NCBI RefSeq assembly: GCF_937877005.1
Contig: NZ_CALEFV010000161.1
Span: forward strand, 1-54,484
DNA: 54,484 nucleotides
Direction of reading: 5' to 3'
DNA from: an uncultured Fibrobacter sp.
GTDB taxonomy: Bacteria; Fibrobacterota; Fibrobacteria; Fibrobacterales; Fibrobacteraceae
Made by a program: the position numbers and the translations under genes. Under the pieces are notes generated by a model that was not told the origin of the DNA, did not search any database, and was given only the letters and a program-made list of their open reading frames with translations. Of this stretch, positions 41,472 to 50,582 are shown piece after piece (position 1 is the stretch's first letter; the number at the start of each line of letters is the position of its first letter).

Positions 41472-41504
41472 AAAGGGCCGCTATGGAAACCATAGCAGCC
41501 CTTT
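41472..41504 (-). terminator. Rho-independent terminator of the T9SS-type protein gene
   Basis: A 15-bp stem with one mismatch (41472-41486 with 41490-41504, loop of 3) ending in T-rich sequence on the minus strand. It separates the 305-aa protein gene from the GH8 gene. Confidence 0.85.
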
Positions 41505-41527
41505 CGAATTCGTTTACCGAAGTTGAA

Positions 41528-42445
41528 TTACTTCAGCATGATCTGCTGAGAAAGACCAGCAGCACGAACCATGTAGACACCAGCCTGGAGCTTGGAGAGG
41601 TCCATGGAGCTCACGGAGGAAGCAGCCATGACAACCTGGCCCTGGAGGTTCACGATTTCAGCCTTGGCAAGGGTCTTGCCGAAGGAGAGGGTACGGCCAG
41701 AGAGCTGAGCCTTCAGAGAAGACTGGAGAGCCTTTGCACCGATAGAGGCGACAGCACCAGGAGCCTTACAGCCACCCTGGTAAGCACCGACGGAGGCAAT
41801 GTTGAAGCTACCGGTAGAACCGGTCTTGGCCTGAATCTTGAACTTGATAGAAGCGATACCGGTGGTGGCTTCAGACATGGAAATCTTTTCAGAAGCCCAG
41901 CTCGGCTGTGCAAAGTCAGCCCAAGCAGCGTCCACGACAGCACCCGTCGCAGCAGCCTTCAGAGTTACAGACGGGTTAGCATAACCGATGGCGGCATCCT
42001 TTTCGTCACCGAGGCCGAGTTCGAGAGAAGCCTTCGTGTCAACGGAGTAACCGATGCAAACGCCACCCATAGCGGTCGCGTCAACGGGGATAGCAGCGCC
42101 ACCTTCATCGGCACCACCCACGTTGAAACCAATACCCACGAACGGGTCATAAGTGATGGTACCAGCGTCAAGAGTATAGGTACCGCAGACACCACCGCAA
42201 GCGGCCACGACCGGAGCCATGGAACCTTCGTCCCATTCGTCACCCTTCGGGACCTTCCAAGTCACGGAAGACTTGCCGTCCGGACCGTCGTTATAGTCAT
42301 ACCAGTAACCGGAGTTGTCTTCGGCGTTAACACCAAGTTCAGTCATGACCTGCTGTTCACCTTCGGAACCATACCAGGTAATGAAGCCAAAGGAAGCCGA
42401 AGCGGCTGCGAGGCCAGTAATAGCTGTAAGAATTTTCTTGTTCAT
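41528..42445 (-). CDS. Secreted protein with T9SS-type C-terminal sorting domain
   Basis: 305 aa. The signal peptide is MNKKILTAITGLAAASASFG. The mature protein is acidic and Gly/Ala-rich with beta character and five Cys, including a CGGVC pair near 83-87. The last 75 residues have a type A T9SS sorting pattern: LSFGKTLAKAEIVNLQGQVV then MDLSKLQAGVYMVRAAG. Codon use is strongly biased to a few codons (gcc, aag, gaa), a sign of high expression. The central domain is not recognised; a lectin-like or structural surface protein is possible. It is divergent from the GH5 gene across a 384-bp AT-rich region. Confidence 0.78.
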   Translation of the reverse strand: MNKKILTAITGLAAASASFGFITWYGSEGEQQVMTELGVNAEDNSGYWYDYNDGPDGKSSVTWKVPKGDEWDEGSMAPVVAACGGVCGTYTLDAGTITYDPFVGIGFNVGGADEGGAAIPVDATAMGGVCIGYSVDTKASLELGLGDEKDAAIGYANPSVTLKAAATGAVVDAAWADFAQPSWASEKISMSEATTGIASIKFKIQAKTGSTGSFNIASVGAYQGGCKAPGAVASIGAKALQSSLKAQLSGRTLSFGKTLAKAEIVNLQGQVVMAASSVSSMDLSKLQAGVYMVRAAGLSQQIMLK

Positions 42446-42829
42446 AATTCTCTCTCTTTTTTGTTATGCCCATTAGGGCGGTTTGCACCATAATATATCT
42501 TTTTTTTCGAGCAATAGGGAAAATTTTTTTCTTTTTTTTTCATTTTGTTGTTTTTGGGCCTTACAGCCAATTCCGTTTACATAATTTTACAAAAGTGCTT
42601 TTACCAAATTTCGTTCTCTCTGTTGCTTTCGTCACACTTTCGCAACGCAACTTTTTTATTACCATATAAAAAAGCCCCTTCGCGCCGAATAAAATTATTT
42701 TTTAGCAGAATTGTCCCTAGTTCTCGCCCGTATACATATTATTATATGGGGACTGAGCGCTGGGAGCCATTTTTTATTAGGTTTTCTACATAGAACCAAA
42801 GGGATTGCGGTTTTATAAAGGTGCACAAT
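42446..42829. other. AT-rich divergent promoter region
   Basis: 384 bp between the divergent T9SS-type protein gene and the GH5 gene, with several T-runs. For GH5, a TTGTCC (42711-42716) and CATATT/TATTAT box (about 42735-42742) could form a promoter. For the minus gene, TATTAT within a stretch around 42489-42496 is a possible -10. A leader of about 80 nt would precede GH5. No gene is seen. Confidence 0.4.
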
Positions 42830-45040
42830 ATGAAAATAAGCAAACTACTCCCCTGCGCACTCGCGCTTGCGGCTATTCCCGCATTCGCAAGCGCCGCAGA
42901 TGCAGTCGCCAAGCGAATCGGTCCGGTCAGCTACTATGGCGCGCTCCACACTAGCGGCGGCAAAATTATCGGATCCAAGAACAACCAGGAAGCTGTCCTA
43001 CGCGGCATGAGCCTGTTCTGGTCCGACGCGACAGGTCTCCCCTACTACAACAAGACCGTCATTTCATGGGCGACCGAAAATCTGAAAATGGACGTCTTCC
43101 GTTTCGCCATGGGTATTACTTATTACGATAGCGATGGCGGCACGTCGAACAAGCTGGACGAATCCTATTCTTACTCAGGTGCCCCCGAAGGCTATACGGG
43201 CGTTATCGACCAGATGGTCGAAGCGGCTATCGAGAACGACATCTACATTATTCTCGACTGGCACAGCCACCGCGCCGACTACGAAACCGAAATTGCAAAG
43301 AAATTCTTTGCCCAGGTGGCCGAAAAGTACAAGGACGTTCCGAACGTCATTTTCGAAATTTTCAACGAACCGAGACAGAACCAGGCTTGGAGCTCCATTA
43401 CAGGTTATGCGGGGCAGGTCATTCCGGGTATCCGCAATCATACCAAGAACCTGGTGCTTGTCGGGACCCCGAGCTGGTCGCAGCTGGACCAATACGGTGG
43501 CGTGAGCGGCGAAAACATCGGCTACGTGTTCCACTTCTACGCAGGCACGCATTCGACCAATACCTATAGCAGCAGAATTACCCAGGCAAAGAGCAGCGGC
43601 AGTCCCGTGTTCATCACCGAATGGGGAACCGTGAATGCAGATGGAGCGGGCAACGCCGATCAAAGCAGCACCAACAGCTGGATGACCTTCATGGACAACA
43701 ACAACATCAGCAACTGCAACTGGAGCCTGCGTCATACTCAGAGCGCCTACTCCAAGGACGGCAAGGTGGAAACTTCCGCCATCTTTGACGGCACCGAAAA
43801 CCTGAATACGGTAGCCCTCCTCAACGGAGCCACCTATAGCGAATCGGGTAAGCTCGTCAAGGCCTACCTCCAGAAGCACGCACGCACCTGGGCCGACTCG
43901 CTTGTCAAGGGCAAGAACACCGGCTCCTGCGCATTCAAGACAACGACCGTCAAGGAAACCGACGGAACGGCACCCGGCGTACTCAAGTCCGGCTGTACCT
44001 ATGTTTCCAGCAACGAGTCTGTCGCAACGCCGTCGGGTAGCGACATCGTCATCGGCAAGGCAGGCTTTGCCATCCTGACCGGTAGCGACAATTCCCAGTC
44101 CGTAATTGTCGTCTCGGAAGTTCCCAAGCAGACCGTGCCCAACCTGCAGGAAAAGCTCACCTGTAGTTACTCCGGCGACTGCAGCAACAACAGAGCCCTG
44201 AAATTCTCCGGTGGCGAATACAAGGAATGGATCCTGACCAGCGCCGAAAACAACAAGACCCTGGAAGGCGCCACCTATACGCTCACCTCGCTGAACCCGG
44301 ACATCGTTTCCGTCAAGACGGCAACATGTACCGCAAGCGGCTGCATTGCCTCGCAGAAGGGCAAGCAGCAGATCATGTTTGAATTCAGGAACTTCGGCGA
44401 AGCCAAGATCGTGGCTACTGCACCGGCCGTCAATGGATTCGCCGCCCTGAACGATACCGTTACCGTCGTCTGGAACAAGTCTCCTGCAAAGCTTGCCAAT
44501 ACCTTCAAGAACGTGACCATCGCCCTCGGCGGCGTAGCGGAAAAGCTGTTGCCGGACACCACGACTGCAGGCGCCAAGATAACCTACACCTTTAATGACA
44601 GCCCCACATCGCCGTACGTGACTCAGCAGGGCAACAACCTTGTTGCAGGCAACCAGAACGCGATCGTCAAGGTGACTGCCACCGCTCCCGAAACGGACTT
44701 CACCAGGGCACTAGAAAGGTCCATTGTCGTAGTCGTGGGAGACAGCACTCAGGCCGTCAACAAGGAAGAATACAACATCGCCCACATCTTCAAGACTGCT
44801 CCGACTCTCCCACTGCGCGCATCTATCGCGGGCAACATGCTGAGCATCGGATCTCAAAATGCAGGCGACATCACGGTCGACGTGTTCTCCGTTAACGGAC
44901 AGACTATCATGAGCAAGACTCTCCGCAGCGAAGAAAACGCATCGGTGTCGCTCGCAGGGCTCCCGACCGGATCCTACCTCATCTCGATCAGGCAGGGTAT
45001 CAGGCAGCTGAACATCAGGTGGAGCAAGTCCGCCAGATAG
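42830..45040 (+). CDS. Glycoside hydrolase family 5 cellulase with T9SS-type C-terminus
   Basis: 736-aa secreted endoglucanase-type enzyme. A signal peptide (to about SAA, residue 22) precedes the GH5 barrel (about 30-360). The acid/base is Glu180 in NVIFEIFNEPR and the nucleophile is Glu264 in PVFITEWGT; HFYAGT and the early LRGMSLFW also match GH5. Residues about 365-650 hold Ig-like beta modules with several Cys pairs. The last 70 residues (DITVDVFSVNGQTIMSKTLR, SLAGLPTGSYLISIRQG) form a type A T9SS sorting domain. ATG 42830 has an AAAGGTG site 8 nt upstream and is preferred to the GTG at 42821. It retains both catalytic Glu, so it should be active on cellulose or beta-glucan. Confidence 0.95.
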   Translation: MKISKLLPCALALAAIPAFASAADAVAKRIGPVSYYGALHTSGGKIIGSKNNQEAVLRGMSLFWSDATGLPYYNKTVISWATENLKMDVFRFAMGITYYDSDGGTSNKLDESYSYSGAPEGYTGVIDQMVEAAIENDIYIILDWHSHRADYETEIAKKFFAQVAEKYKDVPNVIFEIFNEPRQNQAWSSITGYAGQVIPGIRNHTKNLVLVGTPSWSQLDQYGGVSGENIGYVFHFYAGTHSTNTYSSRITQAKSSGSPVFITEWGTVNADGAGNADQSSTNSWMTFMDNNNISNCNWSLRHTQSAYSKDGKVETSAIFDGTENLNTVALLNGATYSESGKLVKAYLQKHARTWADSLVKGKNTGSCAFKTTTVKETDGTAPGVLKSGCTYVSSNESVATPSGSDIVIGKAGFAILTGSDNSQSVIVVSEVPKQTVPNLQEKLTCSYSGDCSNNRALKFSGGEYKEWILTSAENNKTLEGATYTLTSLNPDIVSVKTATCTASGCIASQKGKQQIMFEFRNFGEAKIVATAPAVNGFAALNDTVTVVWNKSPAKLANTFKNVTIALGGVAEKLLPDTTTAGAKITYTFNDSPTSPYVTQQGNNLVAGNQNAIVKVTATAPETDFTRALERSIVVVVGDSTQAVNKEEYNIAHIFKTAPTLPLRASIAGNMLSIGSQNAGDITVDVFSVNGQTIMSKTLRSEENASVSLAGLPTGSYLISIRQGIRQLNIRWSKSAR

Positions 45041-45061
45041 TTCTAGCCTATCGGAAAATTC

Positions 45062-45093
45062 AAAAGCCGGGTAACCCGGCTTTTCTTTTTTTT
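45062..45093 (+). terminator. Strong terminator of the GH5 gene
   Basis: A perfect 10-bp stem (45062-45071 with 45075-45084, loop of 3) followed by a T-rich run to 45093. The A-run on the other side also makes it a weak terminator for the convergent small gene. Confidence 0.9.
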
Positions 45094-45097
45094 ATTT

Positions 45098-45292
45098 CTA
45101 CCGCAAAAAGTTCATTTCTACCAGAAATCGATAGAAGCAAAGCGCAGATACGCCCAAGATAAACAGCAATACGATGACAAACTGAATAGGGTGTTCGCGA
45201 AAATCGTAATCCACCTTGCCGTACGAAAAACGTCCGCGCACAATAGCACTAATGAAGAGTGCCAGGAAAAGAACTGCCAGCAAAAGAGCCAT
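45098..45292 (-). CDS. Small two-helix membrane protein
   Basis: 64 aa with two hydrophobic helices: MALLLAVLFLALFISAIV (1-18) and PIQFVIVLLFILGVSALCFY (about 35-54), separated by a charged loop. The longer frame upstream lies antisense to the glycosyltransferase gene, so the ATG at 45292 is the realistic start. It is divergent from that gene with 36 bp between the starts. Family unknown; too short for a firm call but the composition and topology look genuine. Confidence 0.6.
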   Translation of the reverse strand: MALLLAVLFLALFISAIVRGRFSYGKVDYDFREHPIQFVIVLLFILGVSALCFYRFLVEMNFLR

Positions 45293-45328
45293 ACGGAATG
45301 AATATAGAAATTTTCTATCATTGAGAAC

Positions 45329-46390
45329 ATGGAAAGATCTCAGGTAATCGTGCATCCCTACGACATGTCGCAACCGGACTGGGTCCGCTGCGTCATGCCA
45401 TTCCTCCAGCTTATCGGAAACAAGGACTACAAATTCACGCCCTCCATCACGCAAATCATCTGCAATAACAAGGAGGCGCTCAAGCAGACCAAGGCTGTCA
45501 TACTGCAAAAGCCGACGGCACCGGGACGAGCTCAAATTGCATTGTACTACTACCAGCTGAAAAAGGAATGCGGATTCAAGCTCGTCACCGACATGGACGA
45601 CCTGCTGTGGGAACTCCCGCCGATCATCGCAGAACATGCAAAGCATATAGAAAATCATGACCAAAAGATGCTCACGAGCCTCAAGCAGGTGCTACGCGTA
45701 TTCGACACGGTAGTCTGTTCCACGCGCTACCTCGCGGGCCGCATCAAGTCCGATCTCGGCGTAAACGCAGTCGTGATGCCGAACGGAATTTCAAGATCGC
45801 TTTTTGGGCTGAATCAGAGAACGTCCGCTTTTTCCGGAGTCCCTAAAGTCATGTACGCAGGAAGCCTGGGCCATTTTGCCGATGGTATCAAGGGAGACCT
45901 GGACGGTCCATGGATTCCATGGATCCGCAAGCATGTCGCCGACGGAAGCATCGACTTCTACATTTTCGGCGAACCGGATTTTCTGAAAGACCTCGAAGGA
46001 AAGTACACGAAGATTCCTTACACGAACTTCTTGCCGTACGCATCAACTGCGGCGAATTTCAAACCGGACTTTTTCCTGGCACCGCTCGCAAACAACAATT
46101 TCAACAAGGCTAAGAGCGATCTTAAACTCAAGGAAGCCGCAGCACTCGGAGCAGTCTTCATCGGTAGCGACTTCGCGAACAGCCCTTACAGCTATGCCCC
46201 CAAGGAGCAGCTCGTAGGGATAGATGCCTCTGTAGACGACCTCGAAGTCATCTTTAAAAACCTCTGCGAGCCGAACCACTACATGCAGGCTATCAACTGG
46301 CAATATCAGGCGCTTGAGGAAAAGCACTGGGCCCATGAAGACCCGGAATACCAGAAAAAATTTATCGCCACCTATCTCGGACTAGATTAA
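45329..46390 (+). CDS. GT-B-fold glycosyltransferase
   Basis: 353-aa soluble or peripheral glycosyltransferase. The N-terminal domain has TDMDDLLWELPP near 87-98; the C-terminal domain begins PKVMYAGSLGHFADG, followed by FYIFGEPDF and the donor-site region FNKAKSDLKLKEAAALGAVF, typical of GT4-like enzymes where the E-x7-E motif is partly degenerate. A role in surface polysaccharide or protein glycosylation is plausible; no other glycan genes are beside it. Not a membrane protein by sequence. Confidence 0.8.
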   Translation: MERSQVIVHPYDMSQPDWVRCVMPFLQLIGNKDYKFTPSITQIICNNKEALKQTKAVILQKPTAPGRAQIALYYYQLKKECGFKLVTDMDDLLWELPPIIAEHAKHIENHDQKMLTSLKQVLRVFDTVVCSTRYLAGRIKSDLGVNAVVMPNGISRSLFGLNQRTSAFSGVPKVMYAGSLGHFADGIKGDLDGPWIPWIRKHVADGSIDFYIFGEPDFLKDLEGKYTKIPYTNFLPYASTAANFKPDFFLAPLANNNFNKAKSDLKLKEAAALGAVFIGSDFANSPYSYAPKEQLVGIDASVDDLEVIFKNLCEPNHYMQAINWQYQALEEKHWAHEDPEYQKKFIATYLGLD

Positions 46391-46414
46391 AAAAGCACCC
46401 CTTCGGGGTGCCTT
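46388..46414. terminator. Bidirectional terminator between glycosyltransferase and the outer-membrane operon
   Basis: A perfect 7-bp stem (46395-46401 with 46405-46411, 3-nt loop) with an A-run before it and T-rich sequence after. On the minus strand the T-run makes it the end of the five-gene outer-membrane operon. Confidence 0.85.
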
Positions 46415-46437
46415 TCATTTTCAATTTCGTCTGGCGA

Positions 46438-47496
46438 CTACTTTTTCTTGGAAACCTTGTAGTTCACCTCGGGACGAAGTTCCAGGCCAATCGTCACCAA
46501 AAGGGAAACAATCGGTTCGTGGTGGTCCTGGGAAAGATCATAGACGGCGACTCCGGCCATGCCTTCGCTCTTGACCTGCTGTGCAACAGCCTTGACAGAA
46601 GGAATACCCATGAACACGATGGTCTCGGATTCGCTCACGGCCACTTCGGACTTGGAGGATTCATCGAAAGTCACCTTGTATTCCGGGGAATCGAACTTGC
46701 CCATCAATTCGGCATAGGTCACGTATCCTTCGTTACCGCTACCTGTACCCTGGTGAGAGGTTCCAAGGCCCTTGGCTCCGCTCCAGGTCTTACCGTAAAG
46801 GAACACGATCGGGACAAGCAGGTCGGCATTCACGCCGGCTTCCTTCACCTTGGAAAGAGTCTCGTCGATGGATGTGGCGCTCTGGTTAGGAACCACTTCG
46901 GAAGATTCTTCGGTCATCAGGTCTGACATGAACACGTCCACATAGGCAAGACGGTTCAAAGCATCGGCCTTGTAGACTTCCATTCCGGCGGACGGATAGA
47001 CGACTGCAGTGACCGTCGAACCGGAAAGTCCATCAGCCAAGGCATTGAGCATCTTGGCGTGAGCTTCGGAATCATCGGCAGTCATGTTCTGCCAATCGAG
47101 TTCGACACCATCGCCGCCCTTTTCGGAAAGCCAGCTGCTCAAGTTCGAAACGAATGTCGACAGAAGCTCGTCAGAAGAGGCGATTGCCTTGAGATTACCT
47201 TCATTTTCCATGCCGCCCACAGAAACAATCAGCTTCACGCTGTTTTCCTTGGACATCTGGACGAGCGTCTTGAAATTTTCGGCATCGTTTTCATCGGCAA
47301 AGGCGACCGAGCCATCTTCACCGGCGGCCAGTCCCACATAGTGGATGTCCGTTACGGTATTGTAGCGGATGTCCTTCGGGTAGAACTGAGAATACTGGCT
47401 CCAGTAGGTGTAGAAACCTACAACCTTGTCGGCTGCAGCCTGGGCCGTAACGGCGGCACCAAGAGCAAGAGTAAAAACAATCGACTTGATATTCAT
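46438..47496 (-). CDS. Secreted GH18-fold protein with substituted catalytic residue
   Basis: 352 aa with a signal peptide (cleaved near AQA-AADK). The chain follows GH18 chitinase-like barrels: KVVGFYTYWSQY, then VTDIHYVGLAAGEDG, KLIVSVGGMENEG (the SxGG motif), DGVELDWQNM at 129-137, and late GMAGVAVYDLSQDH. In active GH18 the fourth motif is DGxDxDxE; here the middle Asp is Glu132 and the catalytic Glu is Gln136. Hydrolysis is therefore unlikely and a lectin-like role (as in chitolectins) is inferred. It is the last gene of the outer-membrane operon, 15 bp after the lipoprotein gene. Confidence 0.82.
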   Translation of the reverse strand: MNIKSIVFTLALGAAVTAQAAADKVVGFYTYWSQYSQFYPKDIRYNTVTDIHYVGLAAGEDGSVAFADENDAENFKTLVQMSKENSVKLIVSVGGMENEGNLKAIASSDELLSTFVSNLSSWLSEKGGDGVELDWQNMTADDSEAHAKMLNALADGLSGSTVTAVVYPSAGMEVYKADALNRLAYVDVFMSDLMTEESSEVVPNQSATSIDETLSKVKEAGVNADLLVPIVFLYGKTWSGAKGLGTSHQGTGSGNEGYVTYAELMGKFDSPEYKVTFDESSKSEVAVSESETIVFMGIPSVKAVAQQVKSEGMAGVAVYDLSQDHHEPIVSLLVTIGLELRPEVNYKVSKKK

Positions 47497-47511
47497 ATAC
47501 TATTCCTCGCC

Positions 47512-48435
47512 CTACTTGATTTCCCTAGCAACGCCATTGTCGTCGCAATAGAGCTTTTTAACAGGATAAACTTCGGTCTGCACCGGATTGGACTTTTCGG
47601 CTTCCGTGCAGAAGCGATATGCCCAGCCATAATCTCTACCGTACATGACGAACTGGTAGCTGATCGCAAACGTATCGACAGGAACGGCGCGCAGAGAATC
47701 GTAATCGGCAGAAATGCCAATCAGGTTCAGCTGCTTAGCCATCTTGATATGGTCTCCGGAAAGACCACCGGCAACTTCTTCCGTCTTCACCTCAATGTTT
47801 TCGCCCACCGTGTCAAGAACAATAGAATTGCCCTTCAGCTTATAAGGCTTGCCTTCACCGACTTCAGAAGTGAAAGCAGAGGCTGCGTCAAGGGTAGAAT
47901 CCGTGAAGCCCTCAACAGCCGTAATCGCCCCGCTGGAATCCCGGGAAATGGAACCCGTCATCGAGGAATCACCCTTGATGGCAAAATACACAACCAGGGT
48001 GTCTTCGCCGACAAGCACAAGCTTGCGTTGTATGGTTATCGGAGTCTTGACCGTATCCGTCTTGACGGACGGCTGCCAGCTGAGTTCCCAGCTTTCTTCG
48101 GTAAACCCGCCAAAGTAGGGATCCGTCAGGAGGCCATGGAGCATTTCCGTATTCTCCAGGAATTCCGCTTCGTCCGTTTCCTTCAAAGCCTTGAAAGCAG
48201 CGGTAGCTTCTTCGCCGGCCTTCTTTGCTTCCGCTTCCAGGTTGGCATTATAAAGCGTCACGTAATCCCTATACTGCACGCGAGCGAGCTCGGGATGAAT
48301 GGCCATGTAGTCCGCACTGCGGAAATCGGCAGGAAGGTTGCCTTCCAGCGCTTCTTCATCGTCAACGGCCATGGAGGAGCAACCGACAATAGCCGAGGCA
48401 ACCGCAACAGAGAATAAAATCTTAAACTTTTTCAT
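47512..48435 (-). CDS. Lipoprotein of the outer-membrane operon
   Basis: 307 aa with a lipoprotein signal (AIVGC, Cys19). The mature N-terminal part is helical and charged (EAEAKKAGEEATAAFKALKE), the rest beta-rich (ITIQRKLVLVGEDTLVVYFA; AISYQFVMYGRDYGWAYRFC). Two Cys near the C-terminus may form a disulfide. It starts 11 bp after a barrel gene and 15 bp before the GH18-like gene, so it is likely a partner of these surface proteins. No family recognised. Confidence 0.78.
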   Translation of the reverse strand: MKKFKILFSVAVASAIVGCSSMAVDDEEALEGNLPADFRSADYMAIHPELARVQYRDYVTLYNANLEAEAKKAGEEATAAFKALKETDEAEFLENTEMLHGLLTDPYFGGFTEESWELSWQPSVKTDTVKTPITIQRKLVLVGEDTLVVYFAIKGDSSMTGSISRDSSGAITAVEGFTDSTLDAASAFTSEVGEGKPYKLKGNSIVLDTVGENIEVKTEEVAGGLSGDHIKMAKQLNLIGISADYDSLRAVPVDTFAISYQFVMYGRDYGWAYRFCTEAEKSNPVQTEVYPVKKLYCDDNGVAREIK

Positions 48436-48446
48436 TGCACTACCTC

Positions 48447-50567
48447 TTAGAAGTTCACCGTTACATCGGCGATAATCACGTTCTTGTCAATCGAAAGTTC
48501 GTCTGCGACAGGGGCTCCTTCCTCATTAAACGTATTGAAGGCAACCTTGTCAGTCAGCAAGCCATACTGGAGAGACAGGTAAGAATTAGGTGCGATCTTG
48601 AGCTTCGGACCGACCAGAATCAGGCTTTCTTCGGCCTTCGTCACACCGGCAATAACGGGAACCCCGAATTCGCGGGTGGACTGCTGGAAACCACCAAGGA
48701 GAGCCAGGGGACCAATCACGTCCACGTCAATGCCCGCCATGATGCGGTCGTTCTTGCGCTTGAGCCATTCGCTCTCTTCGCTATGGTCATAGGAACCCTG
48801 CAACTTGATTGTGCGGCCAAGATCCACGAAGCGACCGATATCGACACCGAGACCGGCAGCATAACGCGTGTACTTGTTTTCGTTTTCCACCGTGGCGCTC
48901 TGAGTCATCATGGAGAAGAGCACGTTCAGTTCGACGGCATCGTTCCAGGAGAGGTCCAGATTTACACCGACACCCTTGCGGTCGGGAGTCGCAATTCCGT
49001 TAGGCAGAGCCATATCGCTCGTCGGATCGAGCTGGAACAGGGCCGCAGCCATTTCGGTACGCTTCAGGACATCGGCGTTGTAACCGTTACGGTAGAAGTG
49101 CGCATTCTTGTAGTTGTTGTACAGGCGAGTATACAGGTAGCCCGATTCCTTCTCGTCGCTCAAGGCGTTCTTGGAATAGGAAGTCATCAGGTTCGTCGCG
49201 TTCAGCGGATTGGAATTGTACACGGCGAGATACATGTTTTCGAGACTTGCCATGCCGAACTGGCTAACGAGATCGGTATAAGTGGCATTGCTGTAAAGAG
49301 CATTGGAGTTCAGGATCACCGAGCCGCCACGATAGACAGGGCTGGAGGCCATTTCGCTCCAGAACTTTTCGTCGTTCTGCAGGTACATCACCTTCAAGGA
49401 TCCGTCGATCTTTGCCACATTGAAATTCACGTAAGGTTCGACATAGAATGCCTTGCCATCCGCATCTTCCAATTCTTCGTATACGACGTAGTTTTCGTTC
49501 TTTTCAAGCTTCTTGACATAAACGAACGAAGTATCGGCCGGATTCAAAATGGCCGGATCGCTCTTTGTCTTGTATTCGTTCAAACCATACTGAGCCACCT
49601 TGCGGGTATCCATGCGATCCATGGCAAGTTCCCACCAGCTCATGGCATATTCGCCGTTGAAGCCGAAGCTGAACGGGGAATCCTTGAGGATACTCTTCGA
49701 ATCGAATCCAATTTCCGCAGAAAGGACATTGTTGTCATCATAGTAGACGGAGTCTTCCGGCTCGATGGCACGAGACCTGCGGCTCAGGAAGCGGTCGAAC
49801 ACGCCCGTATAGTTCACGCCCAAATGAGCGCCATAGGCGTCGGCACCGAGGCGAAGGCCGTAGAAGTAGCGGTCAGTCCAGTCGAAGTCGAAGAACACCT
49901 GATCGAGTTTCTTCGGAGCGTTACGCATGCGGGCGCCAGTCGCCTGAGCATGAACATCATCGAACACGCCAAGCTTTCCGCTATGGAAATCCACATTGAG
50001 ACCCTGCATCAGACGACGACTCGTCGTATCCAGGTTACGCTGAGCCAGCGTCTCGACACGCTTCTGGGCAAATATTTCCGGTTCCTGAAGCAGTTTCTGC
50101 TGCGGGGTATAGAGCGTATAAGGCGTATAGCCAACGCGCATGTAACCCAAGTTGAAATCCAGGTGCTTGTTCAGGATCGAGCCATCGTAGCTGAACCAGT
50201 GACCAATCACCGGATTGTTGTTTTCGTCATAAGCGCTCTGCCAATCCTTGTGCAGGCGAAGCTGAACGGTCACCTGCGTTTCGGAGCTCGGACGAGCCGT
50301 AAGGACCAGGTTAGCATCCGTGTAGGCCTGGTTTTCTTGCGTCGGAGAATCATCACTAAACTGGTCGGACTTCGCCATGGACATGAGGGCGCCAGCCTTG
50401 ACCGTTCCGTTGAGCTTGAGGCCAAGGACCGCGGCATTCAAGGAATCCAGCTTTTGCAACAAGGAGGTTTGCTGCTGTTCTACACCATCGCCTTCAGCGA
50501 AAGCGGTCACAGCGGAGAACAGGACGGCAGAAGCAAGACCGAAAGAAATTTTCTTATTAAACATCAT
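48447..50567 (-). CDS. Large outer-membrane beta-barrel protein (paralogue 3)
   Basis: About 706 aa. The start MFNKKISFGLASAVL-type region has several Met codons; ATG 50567 lies 8 nt after GGAGG and is preferred over ATG 50573. A signal peptide is followed by a short coiled segment (LLQKLDSLNAAVLGLKLNG) and then long amphipathic beta strands with many aromatic girdles, ending NVIIADVTVNF. The C-terminal Phe is the usual recognition signal for the BAM complex. A stretch near 160 reads LLQEPEIFAQKRVETLAQRN, matching the neighbouring paralogue. Loop Asn/Tyr/Asp richness suggests surface exposure. Function is unknown; porin, adhesin or glycan receptor are options. Confidence 0.8.
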   Translation of the reverse strand: MMFNKKISFGLASAVLFSAVTAFAEGDGVEQQQTSLLQKLDSLNAAVLGLKLNGTVKAGALMSMAKSDQFSDDSPTQENQAYTDANLVLTARPSSETQVTVQLRLHKDWQSAYDENNNPVIGHWFSYDGSILNKHLDFNLGYMRVGYTPYTLYTPQQKLLQEPEIFAQKRVETLAQRNLDTTSRRLMQGLNVDFHSGKLGVFDDVHAQATGARMRNAPKKLDQVFFDFDWTDRYFYGLRLGADAYGAHLGVNYTGVFDRFLSRRSRAIEPEDSVYYDDNNVLSAEIGFDSKSILKDSPFSFGFNGEYAMSWWELAMDRMDTRKVAQYGLNEYKTKSDPAILNPADTSFVYVKKLEKNENYVVYEELEDADGKAFYVEPYVNFNVAKIDGSLKVMYLQNDEKFWSEMASSPVYRGGSVILNSNALYSNATYTDLVSQFGMASLENMYLAVYNSNPLNATNLMTSYSKNALSDEKESGYLYTRLYNNYKNAHFYRNGYNADVLKRTEMAAALFQLDPTSDMALPNGIATPDRKGVGVNLDLSWNDAVELNVLFSMMTQSATVENENKYTRYAAGLGVDIGRFVDLGRTIKLQGSYDHSEESEWLKRKNDRIMAGIDVDVIGPLALLGGFQQSTREFGVPVIAGVTKAEESLILVGPKLKIAPNSYLSLQYGLLTDKVAFNTFNEEGAPVADELSIDKNVIIADVTVNF

Positions 50568-50582
50568 ATTCATACCCTCCCA

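Noticed and set aside
45293..45664. Longer form of the small membrane protein
   Set aside because: The extra codons are antisense to the glycosyltransferase gene and unlike protein; the ATG at 45292 gives two clean helices.
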